A stretch of 64,000 nt of DNA from Euonymus europaeus (taxonomy: Eukaryota > Streptophyta > Magnoliopsida > Celastrales > Celastraceae), in contig OY756967.1 of NCBI GenBank assembly GCA_963580455.1, positions 23,854,022 through 23,918,021 on the forward strand. Reading direction: 5' to 3'. The notes beneath the pieces are model-generated. The model was not told where the DNA came from. It searched no databases and saw only the letters and a list, made by a program, of their open reading frames with translations. Both the position numbers and the translations under genes were made by a program. Of the stretch, positions 26,831 through 41,200 are shown piece after piece (the stretch's first letter is position 1; each line of letters begins with the position of its first letter).

Positions 26831-27216
26831 CGGATTCGTTAAACCCTAATGGACTCAAGGAACAGATTCACTACTAAAATATTAAATGTCACAAGTGCTA
26901 AACCCTAGGGCCCTAACTACTAAACCCTCACGGGCTCGGATACCCTAAACATCGGGGTTCAAACTTCCAAAATTGGTTAGAACTATTTTTTCTCTATTCG
27001 ACAAATCAAAACTCAGATTCGCTATTAAAAACCTATGTCCCAAGTGATGAACTAGAAAATTCAGATTCACTAAATCCAACAAATTCTTACCATTGGAAGC
27101 ATTTGAAGCAAGACCTACATAATGTGCTAATAATATCATAATAAAATGTACAGTGTTATTTTTCTCTGTAGAAAATACTTTTTCTCTGTAGAACCTTCGA
27201 AAATATTTTTTGACCA

Positions 27217-27650
27217 GGTAATCACTTTTCGATGATGGATTGAGGAAAGACCACTGACGTTGGACTTGTCTGACCAAGATGAATTCAAAGCCACTGATCC
27301 CGTCTCGATCCGTTTCCAGAAATGGCTAGATCAAGGTAAAACACGTTCTGATTGGTGCCGACTATTTTGCCTTGATTTGGAAGTTTCCAATGTCGGATCT
27401 TGACAAGTCTAGTGGTGTTGGATTTGTCTCGGCCTAACGATTCTAAGGCCACTAATCTCACCTCGATCTGACATGAGAAACGATCGGATTGAGGCCAAAT
27501 GTGTTATGAACGTTTTTCCTCGAATCGACAGTTTTCGATGTCTAATCTTGGCAAGGCCAATGGAGTTGGATTCGTCTCGACCTCACGATTCCAATGCCAC
27601 TAGCCTCTCCTCAATCCAAAGTCGGAAGCATCCGCAGCGAGAAAAATAAG
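27217..27650. repeat. Two-part diverged repeat, transposon remnant
   Basis: Two related halves (about 27240-27430 and 27430-27620) share 'TTGGATTTGTCTCG' / 'TTGGATTCGTCTCG', 'CGATTC.AA.GCCACTA' and 'CTC.TCAATCC/CTCGATC'. They also resemble 25560-25830. Open frames here are short and antisense-like. The stretch 27650-28680 is AT-rich and otherwise without a recognised feature. Confidence 0.5.
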
Positions 27651-28682
27651 TTTTCAATCATATTTAATTGAAATAACAATGACAAATCTGCAATTTCAAG
27701 TTTTGTCCTTAATTCATTAAATTTAAAAATCAGCTGGACCTTAACTAGCAACAAAAATTCAGCTGTCCTTTTACTCTTAAAAGTTAGTAAATTTGGACCT
27801 AAGCCTAATTTCCCCATTTTTAAAATGATTTCGAGTATAGCTTTTAAGATTAAAAATTAATAAAAATTCAATTAAATTAAAATAAAATTAATCAAAATTA
27901 AATTTAAATTCAAATTCTTTGGTTAATATTGGGTACTCATTTTGGGTCAATATTAGGTCGCGGGTTTCCGGTGACTCATCTCATCAAAAAATCACTAGGT
28001 TAGAAGTTCCTCATGTCGGCGAGTCCAATGGAGATGATGGATGTCATCGACGTTGGTCATAGTGGTCGGATTGAGTCTTTTTTTTCCACGGTGGCTGAAA
28101 GTTTTAAACCCATATTTCGGAAGCTATGGTTGACTAAATGAGGAAAGATTGGTCGGGTTTTGTCGCTTTGCGAAACTTTTGACACCAATCACGTCGTCAA
28201 TGGTCGTCGGACGGTAAAGTTTTGTCACTGGCGGCTAAATTTGTCGAGTGGAGAGAGAGAGGAGAGAAGAAATGAGATTTAAGAAGATTGAATTAATTAT
28301 GAAAGTGTAACCGGTCCAATTAAAAAATTGTTTGAAAATAAATCAAAACAATTAAAAGTTGTTTCTGTTCTTTTGTTTTCCAAAACAAAAAAATGAAAAC
28401 AATTTCTAAAGACCATAATCAAATGGATTTTCAAAACACAATTTAAATTTAAAAAATGAAAACTGTTTTGAAAATTATAACCAAATACACTCTTAATATT
28501 TCATATTGTGTCCCCAAAACGCTGTTGTTTTAGTGTAATTTAATGGGCTTAGGGCTATCTTATTTTTTTGGTAATTTTCAAAATTGTTTCCATCTGAAAA
28601 GAAAATTGAATACTGGTCTCATTGGGCTATAGAAAATTTGATCGAAGAGACACATAATAAATTGGACGAACTCAAAAGTTGA

Positions 28683-28810
28683 TCTATTTTGAAGATTTGC
28701 AGGCATAAGAGTGCCCAGGAGTTGATGTTGATCTATTTCAAAGATTAGCAGGCATGAGAGTGCTCCGGAATTTATCTATTTCAAAGATTAGCAGACATGA
28801 GAATGCAATA
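28683..28810. repeat. Three-copy short tandem repeat
   Basis: 'ATCTATTTCAAAGATTAGCA' with 'GGCATGAGAGTGC' or variants repeats three times with spacings of about 50 and 45 bases, 0.5 kb from the 3' end of the tubulin gene. Confidence 0.75.
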
Positions 28811-29256
28811 GGTACTTGGATTCATCTTCATATCGCTCAATGGAACTCCGAACATTGGTCTTACAAAATTGTACAGTAACTATTAGAGAAGTCTTGCCCT
28901 TTGTGAGAAATGTGAGTTCCTAAAGTGAAACTGGGAATGACTAGCTCTGATGAGTTTTCCATCAGAAGCTTCAAAAACAAATTAGAAACCTGATACAAAT
29001 CCGCTTTGCTCTGACGATGTTAGGAGTTGGCAAAGTCGGCTCTCAACAATGCAAAATGACAGCAGGTAAACTTTACTAGTCCATAGCTTAACACAAGTAG
29101 TAGTTGGAAGTTCATTACTGAAAACAGAAAAACAACAAAACATAAACTCTCTCCCTCTAATGCTTCCCACTACAAATAAGCTCACTAAAACATTCTACAG
29201 GGAACGAAAAACCAGCAACTGGAAGTTGTGGTGAGGTTAAGAAACTTCCCAAATGA

Positions 29257-31162
29257 TTACATCTCCTGAAAGCCTTCTCCCTCTTCATCCTCATAATCTT
29301 CTTCCTCATCAGCCGTTGCATCTTGATACTGCTGATATTCTGAAACCAGGTCATTCATGTTGCTCTCAGCCTCAGTGAACTCCATCTCATCCATACCTTC
29401 TCCAGTATACCAATGCAAGAAAGCCTTTCTCCTAAACATGGCAGTAAATTGCTCACTGACTCTCCTGAACATCTCTTGAATGGATGTTGAATTGCCGATA
29501 AATGTGGATGCCATCTTTAGGCCAGTAGGTGGGATATCACAAACAGTTGATTTCACATTGTTCGGTATCCACTCAACAAAGTAAGATGAGTTCTTGTTCT
29601 GCACATTAAGCATCTGCTCATCCACTTCTTTGGTGCTCATCTTCCCACGGAACATAGCAGATGCTGTCAGATAGCGGCCATGCCTTGGATCAGCAGCACA
29701 CATCATGTTCTTTGCATCCCACATTTGCTGGGTGAGCTCAGGAACTGTCAATGCTCGGTACTGTTGAGACCCTCGTGAGGTAAGAGGAGCAAATCCCACC
29801 ATGAAAAAGTGAAGACGAGGGAATGGAATAAGATTAACCGCAAGTTTCCTTAGGTCAGAGTTCAACTGACCAGGAAACCTCAAGCAACATGTAACTCCAG
29901 ACATTGTTGATGAAATCAAATGATTCAGATCACCAACTGCGTAATCAAGGCACAACAGTCATCAGTAAATATTTGGATGTTTCAGCCTCTAAAAAAACTG
30001 AAAATTTGACAACTGCTAGCATTTGGTTGTTGGTACTAAAGAAATCTCTGGTTCTAAAACAACTGCAATAATACTCGAGAAAGATTTGACACCTTTCAAA
30101 TAAAAATATCATTAAATAGTTCAGAAAAAGTGAAAAACCAATTCGATATTGACAATGAGCAATTGGTCTGCATCTTATTTCAGTTTGTGGTACAACAATA
30201 TTGAATTTACTGTTTGGTTTGACTCACATAGTTTACAGCTTAATATATAATATCAAGAAACAGAAACAAAAAACCTCCCCACTGGATAAGAATAAGCACA
30301 TATACACCATCAAGCACCTATTCACACACCCCCACATCATCACCATCTCAATTAGGCACAGGAGTCAGATAAGACTGAGGAAAACTTACAGCTGGGATTC
30401 GTAAGCTTGAGAGTGCGGAAGCAAATATCATATAAAGCCTCGTTGTCCAAAACCATACACTCATCAGCATTTTCTACAAGCTGATGAACGGACAGAGTAG
30501 CATTGTAAGGCTCCACAACTGTATCAGAGACCTTGGGCGAAGGAAATACGGAGAAAGTAAGCATCATCCTATCCGGATATTCCTCTCTGATCTTTGAAAT
30601 CAAAAGAGTCCCCATTCCAGACCCTGTACCACCTCCTAACGAGTGACAAACCTGAAACCCTGAACAATATCAAAGCCAATGAAAACCAAAAACGAACAAA
30701 AAAATTCAATGATCGTGATAATTGATAATAAACTCCAAAACATAAACCCTAATTGAGACATCATTTACCTTGTAAGCAGTCACAATTTTCGGCCTCTTTC
30801 CTCACCACATCGAGAACCGAATCGATCAACTCTGCACCCTCGGTGTAATGCCCCTTAGCCCAGTTGTTTCCGGCACCAGACTGGCCAAAAACGAAGTTGT
30901 CAGGCCTGAAAATCTGGCCGTAGGGCCCAGATCTGACTGCATCCATGGTACCGGGTTCCAAGTCCATGAGGACTGCACGAGGGACGAATCTCCCACAACT
31001 GGCCTCATTGTAGTAGACATTCACTCTCTCTCGTTGCAGATCGGAGTCACCTTGGTACTTTCCAGTTGGGTCGATGCCGTGCTCCGCGCACAAAACCTCC
31101 CAGAACTTGGCACCGATCTGGTTGCCGCACTGGCCTCCCTGTATGTGAAGGATTTCACGCAT
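29257..31162 (-). CDS. TUB: Beta-tubulin
   Basis: Three minus-strand exons: 30769-31162, 30390-30659, 29257-29936, giving 447 aa. The first exon of 394 nt is the conserved size in plant TUB genes. The start [17 protein letters not shown] is the amino-terminal signal that triggers tubulin mRNA autoregulation. The GTP-binding loop [10 protein letters not shown] follows the first splice junction. The C-terminal tail [21 protein letters not shown] is acidic, for motor and MAP binding. Beta-tubulin pairs with alpha-tubulin and hydrolyses its exchangeable GTP during microtubule growth. I start at 31162; a codon two upstream is GTG and is not needed. No lesion seen. Confidence 0.97.
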
Positions 31163-31197
31163 TTTCACTGGAAATAGAAAACAAAGACTGACTATTC

Positions 31198-31203
<6 letters not shown>

Positions 31204-31243
<40 letters not shown>
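31204..31243. repeat. GA/CT microsatellite in the tubulin leader
   Basis: About twenty GA units on the plus strand, reading CT in the tubulin mRNA sense, 40-80 bases before the start codon. CT-rich leaders are common in highly expressed plant genes. Confidence 0.9.
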
Positions 31244-31247
<4 letters not shown>

Positions 31248-31570
31248 GGTGGTAGCGGCGGGGAGTGTAGTAGAATTTTTAGGTTTTAAAGAGAGAAATA
31301 CAGGAGTTTCAACGGCACGCTCGTTTTTATGGAATTTTTTTTCTTCTCCAAAATAGGTATTTCCGTCTTTGTTTATTTTTTGAATTTGAATGAGACAGAA
31401 AGAAGTAGCGAATAGTACGCTACCACTTCAGTCTTCAAGGTTGTAACGGGCATAATTCCAAACGGTTAAAAATTCGAAATTCAAATTCGCGGATACAGCT
31501 GGAGGCAATCGACTGATTTTCTTATTTTTTGAGTGTTTTTCCTTCTTGGACATACGGCGCCACTTTCTAG

Positions 31571-32180
31571 GCCTCCGTTTGGGAATTCTCTGTCCCATAC
31601 TCTCAGACACTCTCAGCTTTTACGCTCCTGTTTGGATGAGAGTATAAGCTTATACTCTGTCCCCATACTCTCAGACACTCTCAGCTTTTACGTTTTACGA
31701 GAGCTTATACTCTATCAACATACTCTAATCCAAACGGACTCTACACGTTTTACGAGAGCTTATATTCTATCAACATACTCTGATCCAAACGGACTCTAGA
31801 TATATGGGTGCTGAAGGTGAGGTGAGTTAGGATGCACACCTTCAAGTAACGGAAGTAGAACCGTATTAGAAAATTTAGAGTGGCTATCATTGAAGATGCT
31901 CATAATGAGGGAATGAAAATTTGAAATTAGCACCCCGTTTGGGACAGAGTATAAGCTAGCTTATACTCTGTCCCCATACTCTCAGACACTCTCAGCTTTT
32001 ACGTTTTACGAGAGCTTATACTCTATCAACATACTCTGATCCAAACGGACCCTAGGTCTCCGTTTGTTTCAGAATATAAGCTAGCTTATACTCTGTCCTC
32101 ATACTCTCAAACACTCTCAATTTTTACGTTTTACGAGAGCTTATACTCTATCAACATACTCTGATCCAAACGAACCCTAG
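31571..32180. mobile_element. Cluster of related MITE-like units
   Basis: Three related units at about 31571-31799, 31933-32055 and 32057-32180. Each starts CCGTTTGG or CCGTTTGT and ends CCAAACGG or CCAAACGAACC, an inverted terminal repeat. Inside are 'AGTATAAGCTAGCTTATACT' (a palindrome), 'CATACTCTCAGACACTCTCA' and 'TTTACGTTTTACGAGAGC'. The first copy has a partial internal duplication. Units 2 and 3 stand nearly head to tail. No coding content; superfamily undecided because target duplications are unclear. Confidence 0.7.
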
Positions 32181-35100
32181 GACATTTTTATCTCACCAGC
32201 CATGTGATAAACTAATATGCATCTCTCTTATGTGCCTTTTGTGGCTTATAAGGCACAATAAGCCACAAAAGCAATTTAGAACATCTCAACATGCCACCTT
32301 GTTATTTTCCGTTATCAAAGTCATCATAGGGATAAATGTGAAACCTGATGCAAGGTTTGAGATATAAGTGACAAAAAACAAACTTACGGACAAAAATGAA
32401 AACAACCCCATAATTGAGTGGCAAAAAGAACAATTTCGCCGTTAAAAAAGTTATATGAAAACATCTTTTCTTGTAAAGACATTTGTTATTAAACATCTTA
32501 TAAAAATATATATTAGAAAATAAAACCTCTTAAAAATCAGTTCCATAATAACAAAATTCTTTACCAAAAAGGACAAACCTCAAGTCAATGTTCATAAACT
32601 CGAAAGAAGCAAACGAAACATATGCACCAAAAATTCTCATAAATTCATGTTTGGCAAAAAAATTCAATGGTTGTCTAACCACGGCATCGCTCCTCCATTC
32701 AATAATGAAAAAAGAATTCGAATCCACATGACTCATTGTTGATGTTCTTGTACTCATGTAGCGGCTCAAATTTTTGAGATAAAAGCTCCAAACATCAAAT
32801 CATCAATAAAACGAAAGTACAAATACAAATATGCTCCACACATCGTTACATCATATTCTCCTACAATAATTAGCTTCATATCACTGTCCTATAACCCGAA
32901 GTACACCCAACCAAAAAAAAAAACACTATTCTTTAACCTGAAATAACACCCCAAAAGAAAGAAATGAAAAAAGAAAAGGGCGTAGCCACGCTCAGGATAT
33001 TCTCTAAGCTTCCACAAACCTCAAGTGTCAGTGCTAAAATGGGACAACCCCGACATGGAGCAGATGTAAAACTAATAAAGCCAGCAGGTAGTCATCTTCC
33101 CGTCGCACTCTTGGAACAGTCCGGATTCTAGCATAGTTGCATTAGTATCACCAGACATCATTCATACATAATAACAACATACTTTCATGCCAAATTAGTT
33201 CAACACTTTAAGTTGCAAATTAACGAAAGCTGAGAATCATTTTGACACAGCCTCCCAACATGGTAAAACACTACAAAAGAACTTCCATCAGTCGTATGAT
33301 ATCGAGTGTGAACTACTCTCTATCAAAACCATTCATAGAAAAATTCACTTTCCTTGAGTTAAATTTATACATACCTAGTTATCAAACCCTAAACCGTAAA
33401 TGTTTCACAGTAAATATCAAGCATAGTTTTTCATCATGTAGGCTCATGTAGACAGACATCTAGAAGGGTAGCGTCTAAGCAGAATTTCTAGTTATTTAGA
33501 TTGAGAGACAACAATCCAACAGGTTTCGAGTCATACAACCCGTCCATCATAGAATGTTAGGGATCCCAAGTGCAGATAAAAACTACAGGTCTATTATAAT
33601 TCCAATAATATTAGCAAATTCATGTAAAACGAAATGAATAAATAACATTAATATAAGAACAAACAGTACCCATGCTTATCCAAGTGATATCAAAGAGAAG
33701 CCACACACACAAAAAAAAGCCATCTAACATATTAATGAGAACCAATATGGGCAAACAGAACAAATGAAAAGACGAAATTATGAAACCTTTTGGGCAAGCA
33801 AGGTCCACCAAATAAAAATAAAAATAGCAAAGAAATTGTCCAGAAATTGTCAGCAACACAAGGTCCAACCACTTTAAAGCTCTGAATAATTAAAACTTTC
33901 TCACCCCCGAGTCCTAACTAAATATATACATTCAGCAAGCTAGCAATTCAAAGTCTATTCATCATTTTCATTTTAATGCAGAGAGGACAACTCTTTGAAG
34001 CCAGCAAGACTCTGTGCCTATGCATGGACTGTGAAGATGATACTAGCAACCTACACATCTAGAGTAAGGCATGAACGCAGATAAAGGAAATCCACTTTAT
34101 TATTCGCTGGCTTTGCATTTTATCAACACTCAAAGGAAACAATTCAGATTATCACTTATCAGAAGCATTTGATCGCAGAAAATGGAAAGCATTCTCTGAG
34201 GAAGCAACACTTTGGACTTTTACTAGCATTGTCAATTTGGGCAAAGCAAAGAAAAAAAAGTAGTGCCCATTCCAAATCAAACCCAGGTTGAGTTCCTATT
34301 ATCAGTTCCAGTAAATTATATTGAATAAGTTCCAAAGTTTCAATAACATGAGAATATTTGTCCTAATTAATTAAGATGCTTTGCAATTTAAGCTATATGG
34401 TTTCCCCTCACACTCGTGCTTTCCTTAATTTGTGTTGTTCCCCTATCTTTCTTCTTTTGGGATCAAAATTCCACCTTGACAGAGTCATCCTCTTCATTAT
34501 TCACCTATCGTAAACAAGTATTAATGTATCATGCACCTCATGTAGCTATCATTACTCATCTCATACAAACATGCATGTTCTCATCATTTATAATCTATAA
34601 ATACTTAGACTATCTCCATCAAACAAGAATATTGTTTTGATGTTTTTCTTTTCCAATGAATAAGGGTCGCTTCAGCCCTACGAAAATTCTTAAACGTACC
34701 TTTGCCTCCCTCTAAGAAATTCCTGCTTAAACCAAAAACTATAGCATGCTTCCATTTTTGCATAGCAGCAAACTCCATCAAAATATGAATGAAACAAAAA
34801 GATCATCAACAATAAATTTATGGTGCCATGCACTACCAAATTTATCATTCAACTGAGTGCCTAGATGAGCTCTAATAGCTAGGAAAAAGATGACAAGAAC
34901 AACCATTTATCTAACATACCTATTCTATTCCATATATAGTTCCTTGTCTACGCAAACTTTTGTGATCTATTTTTTTTATTAAAAAAAAACAGAATTCTCC
35001 CAATTTTTTCGCACACCTAGATAACCATAAAATCAACCGATAACATCACAAATACAATTCTACAAACAAAATTAATAACTCAGAAACTTAAGCCGAAGAT

Positions 35101-38100
35101 GGAAAGCAAAGAAAAAAAATTGAAGAACTAAACCACAAACCTGGAAAAAAATATAACGAAGAACCAAAAGCTTGAAGCCCAGAATTGCCATCCAACATTG
35201 AAAAGGCTGTCCCAAAACTTCTGTTATACCCCTAGTTTTTGCAATATGAAAAAGGAGAGAAGTACATGAAGTGTAAGAGATTCTCAAAGGAAAAGTTCAA
35301 CTGGACTCAAAATCATAGGCAAACTATTTAAAATTTCTAATCCTATTCCTAGTTGACCTTCAAGCAAGGATTTGTATAAACCGCAGCATTTTTTATTGTT
35401 ATAGAAACGTCGGTTCAAGGTTAGATTAGATGTGTTCGCTCATTGTTTTGACGAGGTAAAACTTTGACAAGGTTAACAACAATAGAGCTGATAGATGGAC
35501 GCTACATAGTAGAAGTTCTAAATATCAAATAAATAAGAGGGTGAATTGCATAATTAAAGACATGTTTAGTTGATGTTGGTGATGACAACCGGAACTCATA
35601 CTGTGTTAGTGATATGATTGTCCCCATACCATACTTCTTCTAATCTGCCTCCTTTTAACTCCTAAGGAGATAAATACCCCCAGTAAATAATTTTCATACA
35701 TTTGTGTTTATGACATGGAATCTCCACAAGACCCACATCACGCCCATACTTGCAGGGCTAGCTTTGGATTCTAAAAATCAACTGCAAAACATTGGGATCA
35801 GTTTTTAACCTATGTCCCCAGGTGCCCAGAGTTTCCTATCTTCTCCACTAGGCTAGGCTACACTTGGCAATGACAATCTCTCATTGAAGTATGTCCACCG
35901 GATAGGTCTCTTATTATGATTCTAATATTAGTTGTCGAGCATGTGTTTTTGGTGTAGGCATCAAATCGATGTGCATTCTTTCTAGAACTCACTCTCTTCC
36001 CAGTAAAATCTATCTAAATGTTTCCTTTTGTAAAATGGGCGACACCCTGGTGCCTTTCTTCTGCTGTTAAAGTTTTACTTTCTGAAGAAAAAAAAAGGTA
36101 GGTATGGAATTCATTCGCAAATATAAAAGGGCTAGAACCGTTGCTTTTCCCATGGGAGTTTCCTCTAATCTTCATTAGTGAGACCGTAGACTTGGGATTA
36201 AAAACATTAAGAGAAGTATTAACTGATGTTGGGTTTCAGTTTCCAGGAATTAGATATTGAAGTCCAGTAGTGCACAGATAGAAAAATTAAGTCTACTCCT
36301 AGGTACAGGTGAAACTTTTACTACTAGGCCAAGGGTTTGCCCCCATGCACATAGCCTTCAAAGTAAAAAAAGTACTCAGTATTTCATCATCAAGGACTTA
36401 TATCTACAACTAATCTAAATGTTATCATCCCTTGGCTTTTCTTAATTTCACCCTCCTAGTACTAGCAGAAAACTAGATACGGCAAAATTAGTGAAAAGCA
36501 CACTAGAGTTAAGGACAACAACATTACAATTTACTTCGCTTACATACATTTCAACCCCCAAAAGTACCATTATTAAAATTACAATAGTAATTGAAGCAAT
36601 CACTATACAGCACTGACATTGTGACAGAGAAAAACTCAATCAGATTAATGATATCATATTCATATCATGTCGTACATAGTCATTGATGCACAACATTCAT
36701 TCCCAAGAAATTAGTATTTAGTAACTATGAATCAATTACAAAGCCGTCAAATTATCAATAGTTTCAAATCTAATCAGAGCGAAGGTACCATCTTTATAAA
36801 AGTTAAAGTTACAGCCTTGCACAATGATCCCACATTGCAAAGAGATTGTTTTGAGGATTTGAACATCTGACCCCTAGGTTATAGTGAGACAATTTTTTCA
36901 TTACGCCAAGGTTCCCCCTACATGTATCCTGTAAACTCTCACTAAAATGCTGTAAACTTTAGCAAGAGAAAAAATCTTAAAGTAGTTTTACAATAACACC
37001 ACCAAGTAAAGGCCAGAAGCAACAAACAACTTTACCAGTATGCTCCCATTTAAATCACATTATGAGTGACATTCCAAGAACTTGATCACGACCCAAATCA
37101 ACCCACCCCCAACGGCCAACACAACCACAACAACCCACCTCCATCCCAGTCAGTTTTTTAATAGAATCAATGACACACATTTTAATTTACAATAATATCC
37201 CATATTCCTTTGAATGCAATATTCTGCTATCATCCAAAAACAAAAGGTAAAATATCACTTTCAACAGCCTCAACAATGCTTCCTTTATTCCCTTATTTCA
37301 GTCAACAAAATAAGTAAAAGGCAACGTTTCCCACATTTTATTGTAGGATAAGTTGATCATGTCCCAGAATTGATGGGATGGGACCAACAAAAAACATCAA
37401 TTATATGTCACCACTCGCATTGCTCTAATATTCCTTATCGAGAGATACTTTTTTTACTTAAATAAAATGCATAAAAATCGTTACTATTCCATTTTCTCAT
37501 CTTTTCTTCTCAAAATTCATAGAACCTTAGGTATCTCTAACCGCCAATATCAAAGGTTAACCATTATTTTTATCCAAAAAAAAGGGTTAACCATTACTGC
37601 ACAGATAGCTTTCAACCGGAGCAAGTTTCCACAAATTAGAGAAAAAATAGACCAAGGAGTATGCCCACATCAACAGATATGAACATAGTAAAGAAAGAAA
37701 TCCACATGCACTGCGGAATAGTAAATATTAAAAATTAGGGATCTTAATGGCATAATGGTCACTATTGAGAAACAACTGTGGATGAACGCGAGCTGGCTCA
37801 ATACTGGATGCCAGCATAACATTTTAACTCAAGCCCGTATGTATAACCATATTAGAGTAGAAACTTCAAAATGTATAAGGATGAAACATTAATACTAAAA
37901 ATAACCATACCAGAAATTTCTATCTCAAAAGGTAAAGACTTCACCAAACATACAGTAAATAGATATAACAAAACTACTTTACTAGATAATAGTAATGTTA
38001 ACAAAAAACTATCCCAGTTCTAAACTGAAGGTTTCAAAATAAAAAACCAGCTACTTAACTGCAGCAGTAACTTCAGTTCCAAAAACCCACTCCTTTCACA

Positions 38101-38250
38101 TGGCAGCAACCTGAAATGACAATACTAGCATAAACCACCCTGGAAAGCAGAAAAGATGCATGGAAGGGAATGCAGAATACCAAAGGTAGGTATTTGACCC
38201 CAAGTCATTGATCAAACAGTTACTGGCCAGGATGCAGCACATCATCATGC
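32181..38250. other. 6-kb stretch without a recognised gene
   Basis: AT-rich DNA between the MITE cluster and the 3' end of the RING gene. I looked for exon-like runs on both strands. Only short frames are present (for example 32302-32496, 33620-33868, 35072-35287 and 36448-36639, all minus), rich in Phe/Leu and without motif. SINE-like pieces with 'CCACTAGGCTAGG' or 'TTTGAACATCTGACCCCTAGG' occur near 35840-35900, 36285-36355 and 36830-36925. The last 200 bases would be the RING gene's 3' UTR. Confidence 0.5.
36830..36925 (-). repeat. tRNA-derived SINE-like fragment
   Basis: Contains 'GAACATCTGACCCC', like a B-box in reverse orientation, followed by 'CATTACGCCAAGG', as in reversed tRNA-derived SINE heads. 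A related piece is at 36285-36355. No tail or target duplication was defined. Confidence 0.35.
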
Positions 38251-41200
38251 CTAATATTCACTCCAGCGACCCTCAACAACAGCATTCTTTGACTTGCTTG
38301 CTTCATCAAAAGTGGTGCGTTCATTGGGAACTCTACAAATATACAAAGAAAACATAGAATAAAGTAAGAGTACATCTTAAAAATAAACTTATAGCAAACT
38401 GAAGTTCAGCAGAGCGTGCACAAGATGCGGCATTGAATCAAAGACAACTTACATTTTTTGTTTCTTGGCATTTTCTTTGATTATGGAAACCATATCGATT
38501 GCCTTTCTCTGATGCTCCCTGGTTTGAGAGTGCATTTCTAAACCTTCCACAGATCCACAGTCCTGTTTACAAATGCGACACCAACCCATGCTGGCTGGCT
38601 TCCTCTTTCTTGTACTATCAAAAGGCTCCACTTCTCCCTGAAGATATCCAAAGTACCAACAGCAGTATGATGAAAATTTAGTTACATAATGTAATAGAAA
38701 TTAAGATTGTACAAAATTTAACGTCTTAGCAATGCATTGAAAATTATTTCATTTTTTTTTAAAAAAACGAACAGATCTTCATTTAATAGATTTAGAAACT
38801 ATTTCTTTACTTGATAGATTATATCATCACTGGAGATACCTGAAGAGAAAAGCGGCTCCTGAATCCAGGCTCACCAAGTCGAGGACGAGGGAAGTTTCCC
38901 GGCCCAGCCAAATCCGTCTGTCCACGACCAGGAAAGGCACCAAAACCAACTGGCTCTCCCAGCCGCAAATGACCATGCAAATTGTGTGAACCCAAATGTT
39001 CGGCTCTTCGTGAATGGCCGGACAAGCTATAACTACCCGGACCCTCAAACTCACCCCTCCGCATATTACTGGGCAAAATGGGAAACCTACTTTCATGAAA
39101 TGGATGGCCAATTGGATCACCAAATCGGTCGGATTCCCTACCATCAGGCAAGCCTCTAAATCCACGTGACATCATTCCAGGGTATTCTCTGACTGGACTT
39201 CTAGCAGGCAAACCATCACTGTGGTATCGACCATAACCTGGAACAGGTCCAAGGAAATCTGGATGAGTATGATCAGAACCTAATTTTCCCATACCATCTT
39301 CGCGACGACCAACAATTCTTTCTCCCGCATCAGTGGGATGGAGTTTACCACCACCAGCGTACAGAGGCAAGAATCTTGAGGGGACAGGACCAGCAGCAGG
39401 ATCTACTTTTAACATTGGATCATTGTTCAGCCCATGGGGTCTCTTACCACGAGGACCTGGTGCAGGATCCATGCCAAAGCCAGGATGACCTCTATCAAGG
39501 GTTGAAGATGAAGACAAGTCATACTCGAATCTTGGAAGAGGTTCATTCTCCAAACTAGAAGACCTAGGGAATTTCTTAAGATCTTCCTCAAATTTTCCTC
39601 TAACGAAGATGCGTTGACCAGGGTCCAGTGGTAAGGGATTCAAATGATCTTCCGAGAAAGGTTTAAACCTTTCATTTTGTAACCCAAAGCCCGGTCCCAA
39701 TGACCCAGGAAAATGTAGATCAGGTTCTCTGCCATTCATATAGCCAGGCCTCTGATTTGGACGTATTTCAGTACCCATTAGACCCTTATAACCCATCCGA
39801 CCTTCAGGACCATAATGTGGTGCTCTTGTCATCATCCCACTTCCTCCAGTGGGTTCACCATGAGATATTCTAGGACGCCCAGCGTGGGGAGGAGGCAGAT
39901 GAACTTGAGTATAAGGTCCTTGAAGAGTAACTGACTGCTGTTCAATTCTATGTTGTGGGCCACCATGACCTGGTCCATTCCCAAAAGATGCTGCATCGCC
40001 GGGGCCAAAGATCCCATTCTTGGTACTATGAAGCTGCCTGAACTCATGTGGCTGGAGATTGGGAGCATTTGAAGGCTGTCCTTGATGAGGTAAAGGTCCA
40101 GATTGGGAGGAAGGGTCCCCTGGCAGTTTTGCTGGGAACAATGAAGGGGCAACAAATCTGTCTTGAAGCGCAGGAGGTCCATAATGGCCAGGTGGAGCCT
40201 GATTTCTTCCCAAATCAGTAAATGGACCCTCAGCTTGAACACCATGAGTAGGAAGCCCTTGAAATTCATCTGCTGCAACGCTTTGATATTGAAATTGTTT
40301 GGCAGCTCCACTTTTATCCTTCTGCAACTTCCCACTCTCTTCATCAAGAAGGTGACTTTCCAACTTTTTGTCCCCGGAGAGTACATGATCAACTATTTTA
40401 TTGTCAACACTAGAAACATCTTTCTTATCCTCAGTAACACTCATACCCTCTTCCTTAACCGAATGCTTAATGACAGATTCTCTATTTTTGGTTGCACGAG
40501 ATTCTGGATTCTCCATAGTAGATGCATCAGCAGGACTACTTTTCTCTTCGACTTTGGGATCGCGCTTAATATCATCATTTGCAGGCTTATCAGTTACAGA
40601 GTTTAAGGTCTTTGTATCACTTGCATCACCTCCAATACCATATTTTGCATCCAAATCATGTGACTCCTTTACAACAGCTCTCTCTACGGACAACTCAGAT
40701 TCCTGGTCTGCTACACTTTTTTCAAAAGTCAGATCACCTTGCTTTCCAGCTATTGCGGGTCTCGAACTCACCCCAAGCTGCTGTTCAGATGACAATTGGA
40801 CTTGATCAATATTGGCAGATTGAAGGGTTGGGCCAATCTTCATGCCAGTTGTAGCTTGTGGATATGGCTGTGATTGTACTCCATGAATAGGCATCACAGG
40901 TTTTCCTGAAAGATTTTGCGGTTTATTAGCTGGCATGACAATATTCTGCTGCACCTGTGGATAGACATGAGCCTGTTGTGGTAAAGTTGAGCCCTGAAGG
41001 TGTAACTGAGACTGCAAAGGCAGCAGTTGCTGTGCATAAGGATTTTGCTGATTCATCTGATTCTGAACTTGGCCCATTGGTGGTCTGGCAAACGGTTGTT
41101 GCTGCAACACAAACTGCTGGCCAATGGGTCGTTGAATGGGCTGAGTAACGAGGCGCTGAGGCACAGATAACCCAGGTTGATGGGCATGAGGATGAACACC

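Noticed and set aside
30848..31177. 109-aa plus-strand frame
   Set aside because: Antisense of beta-tubulin exon 1.
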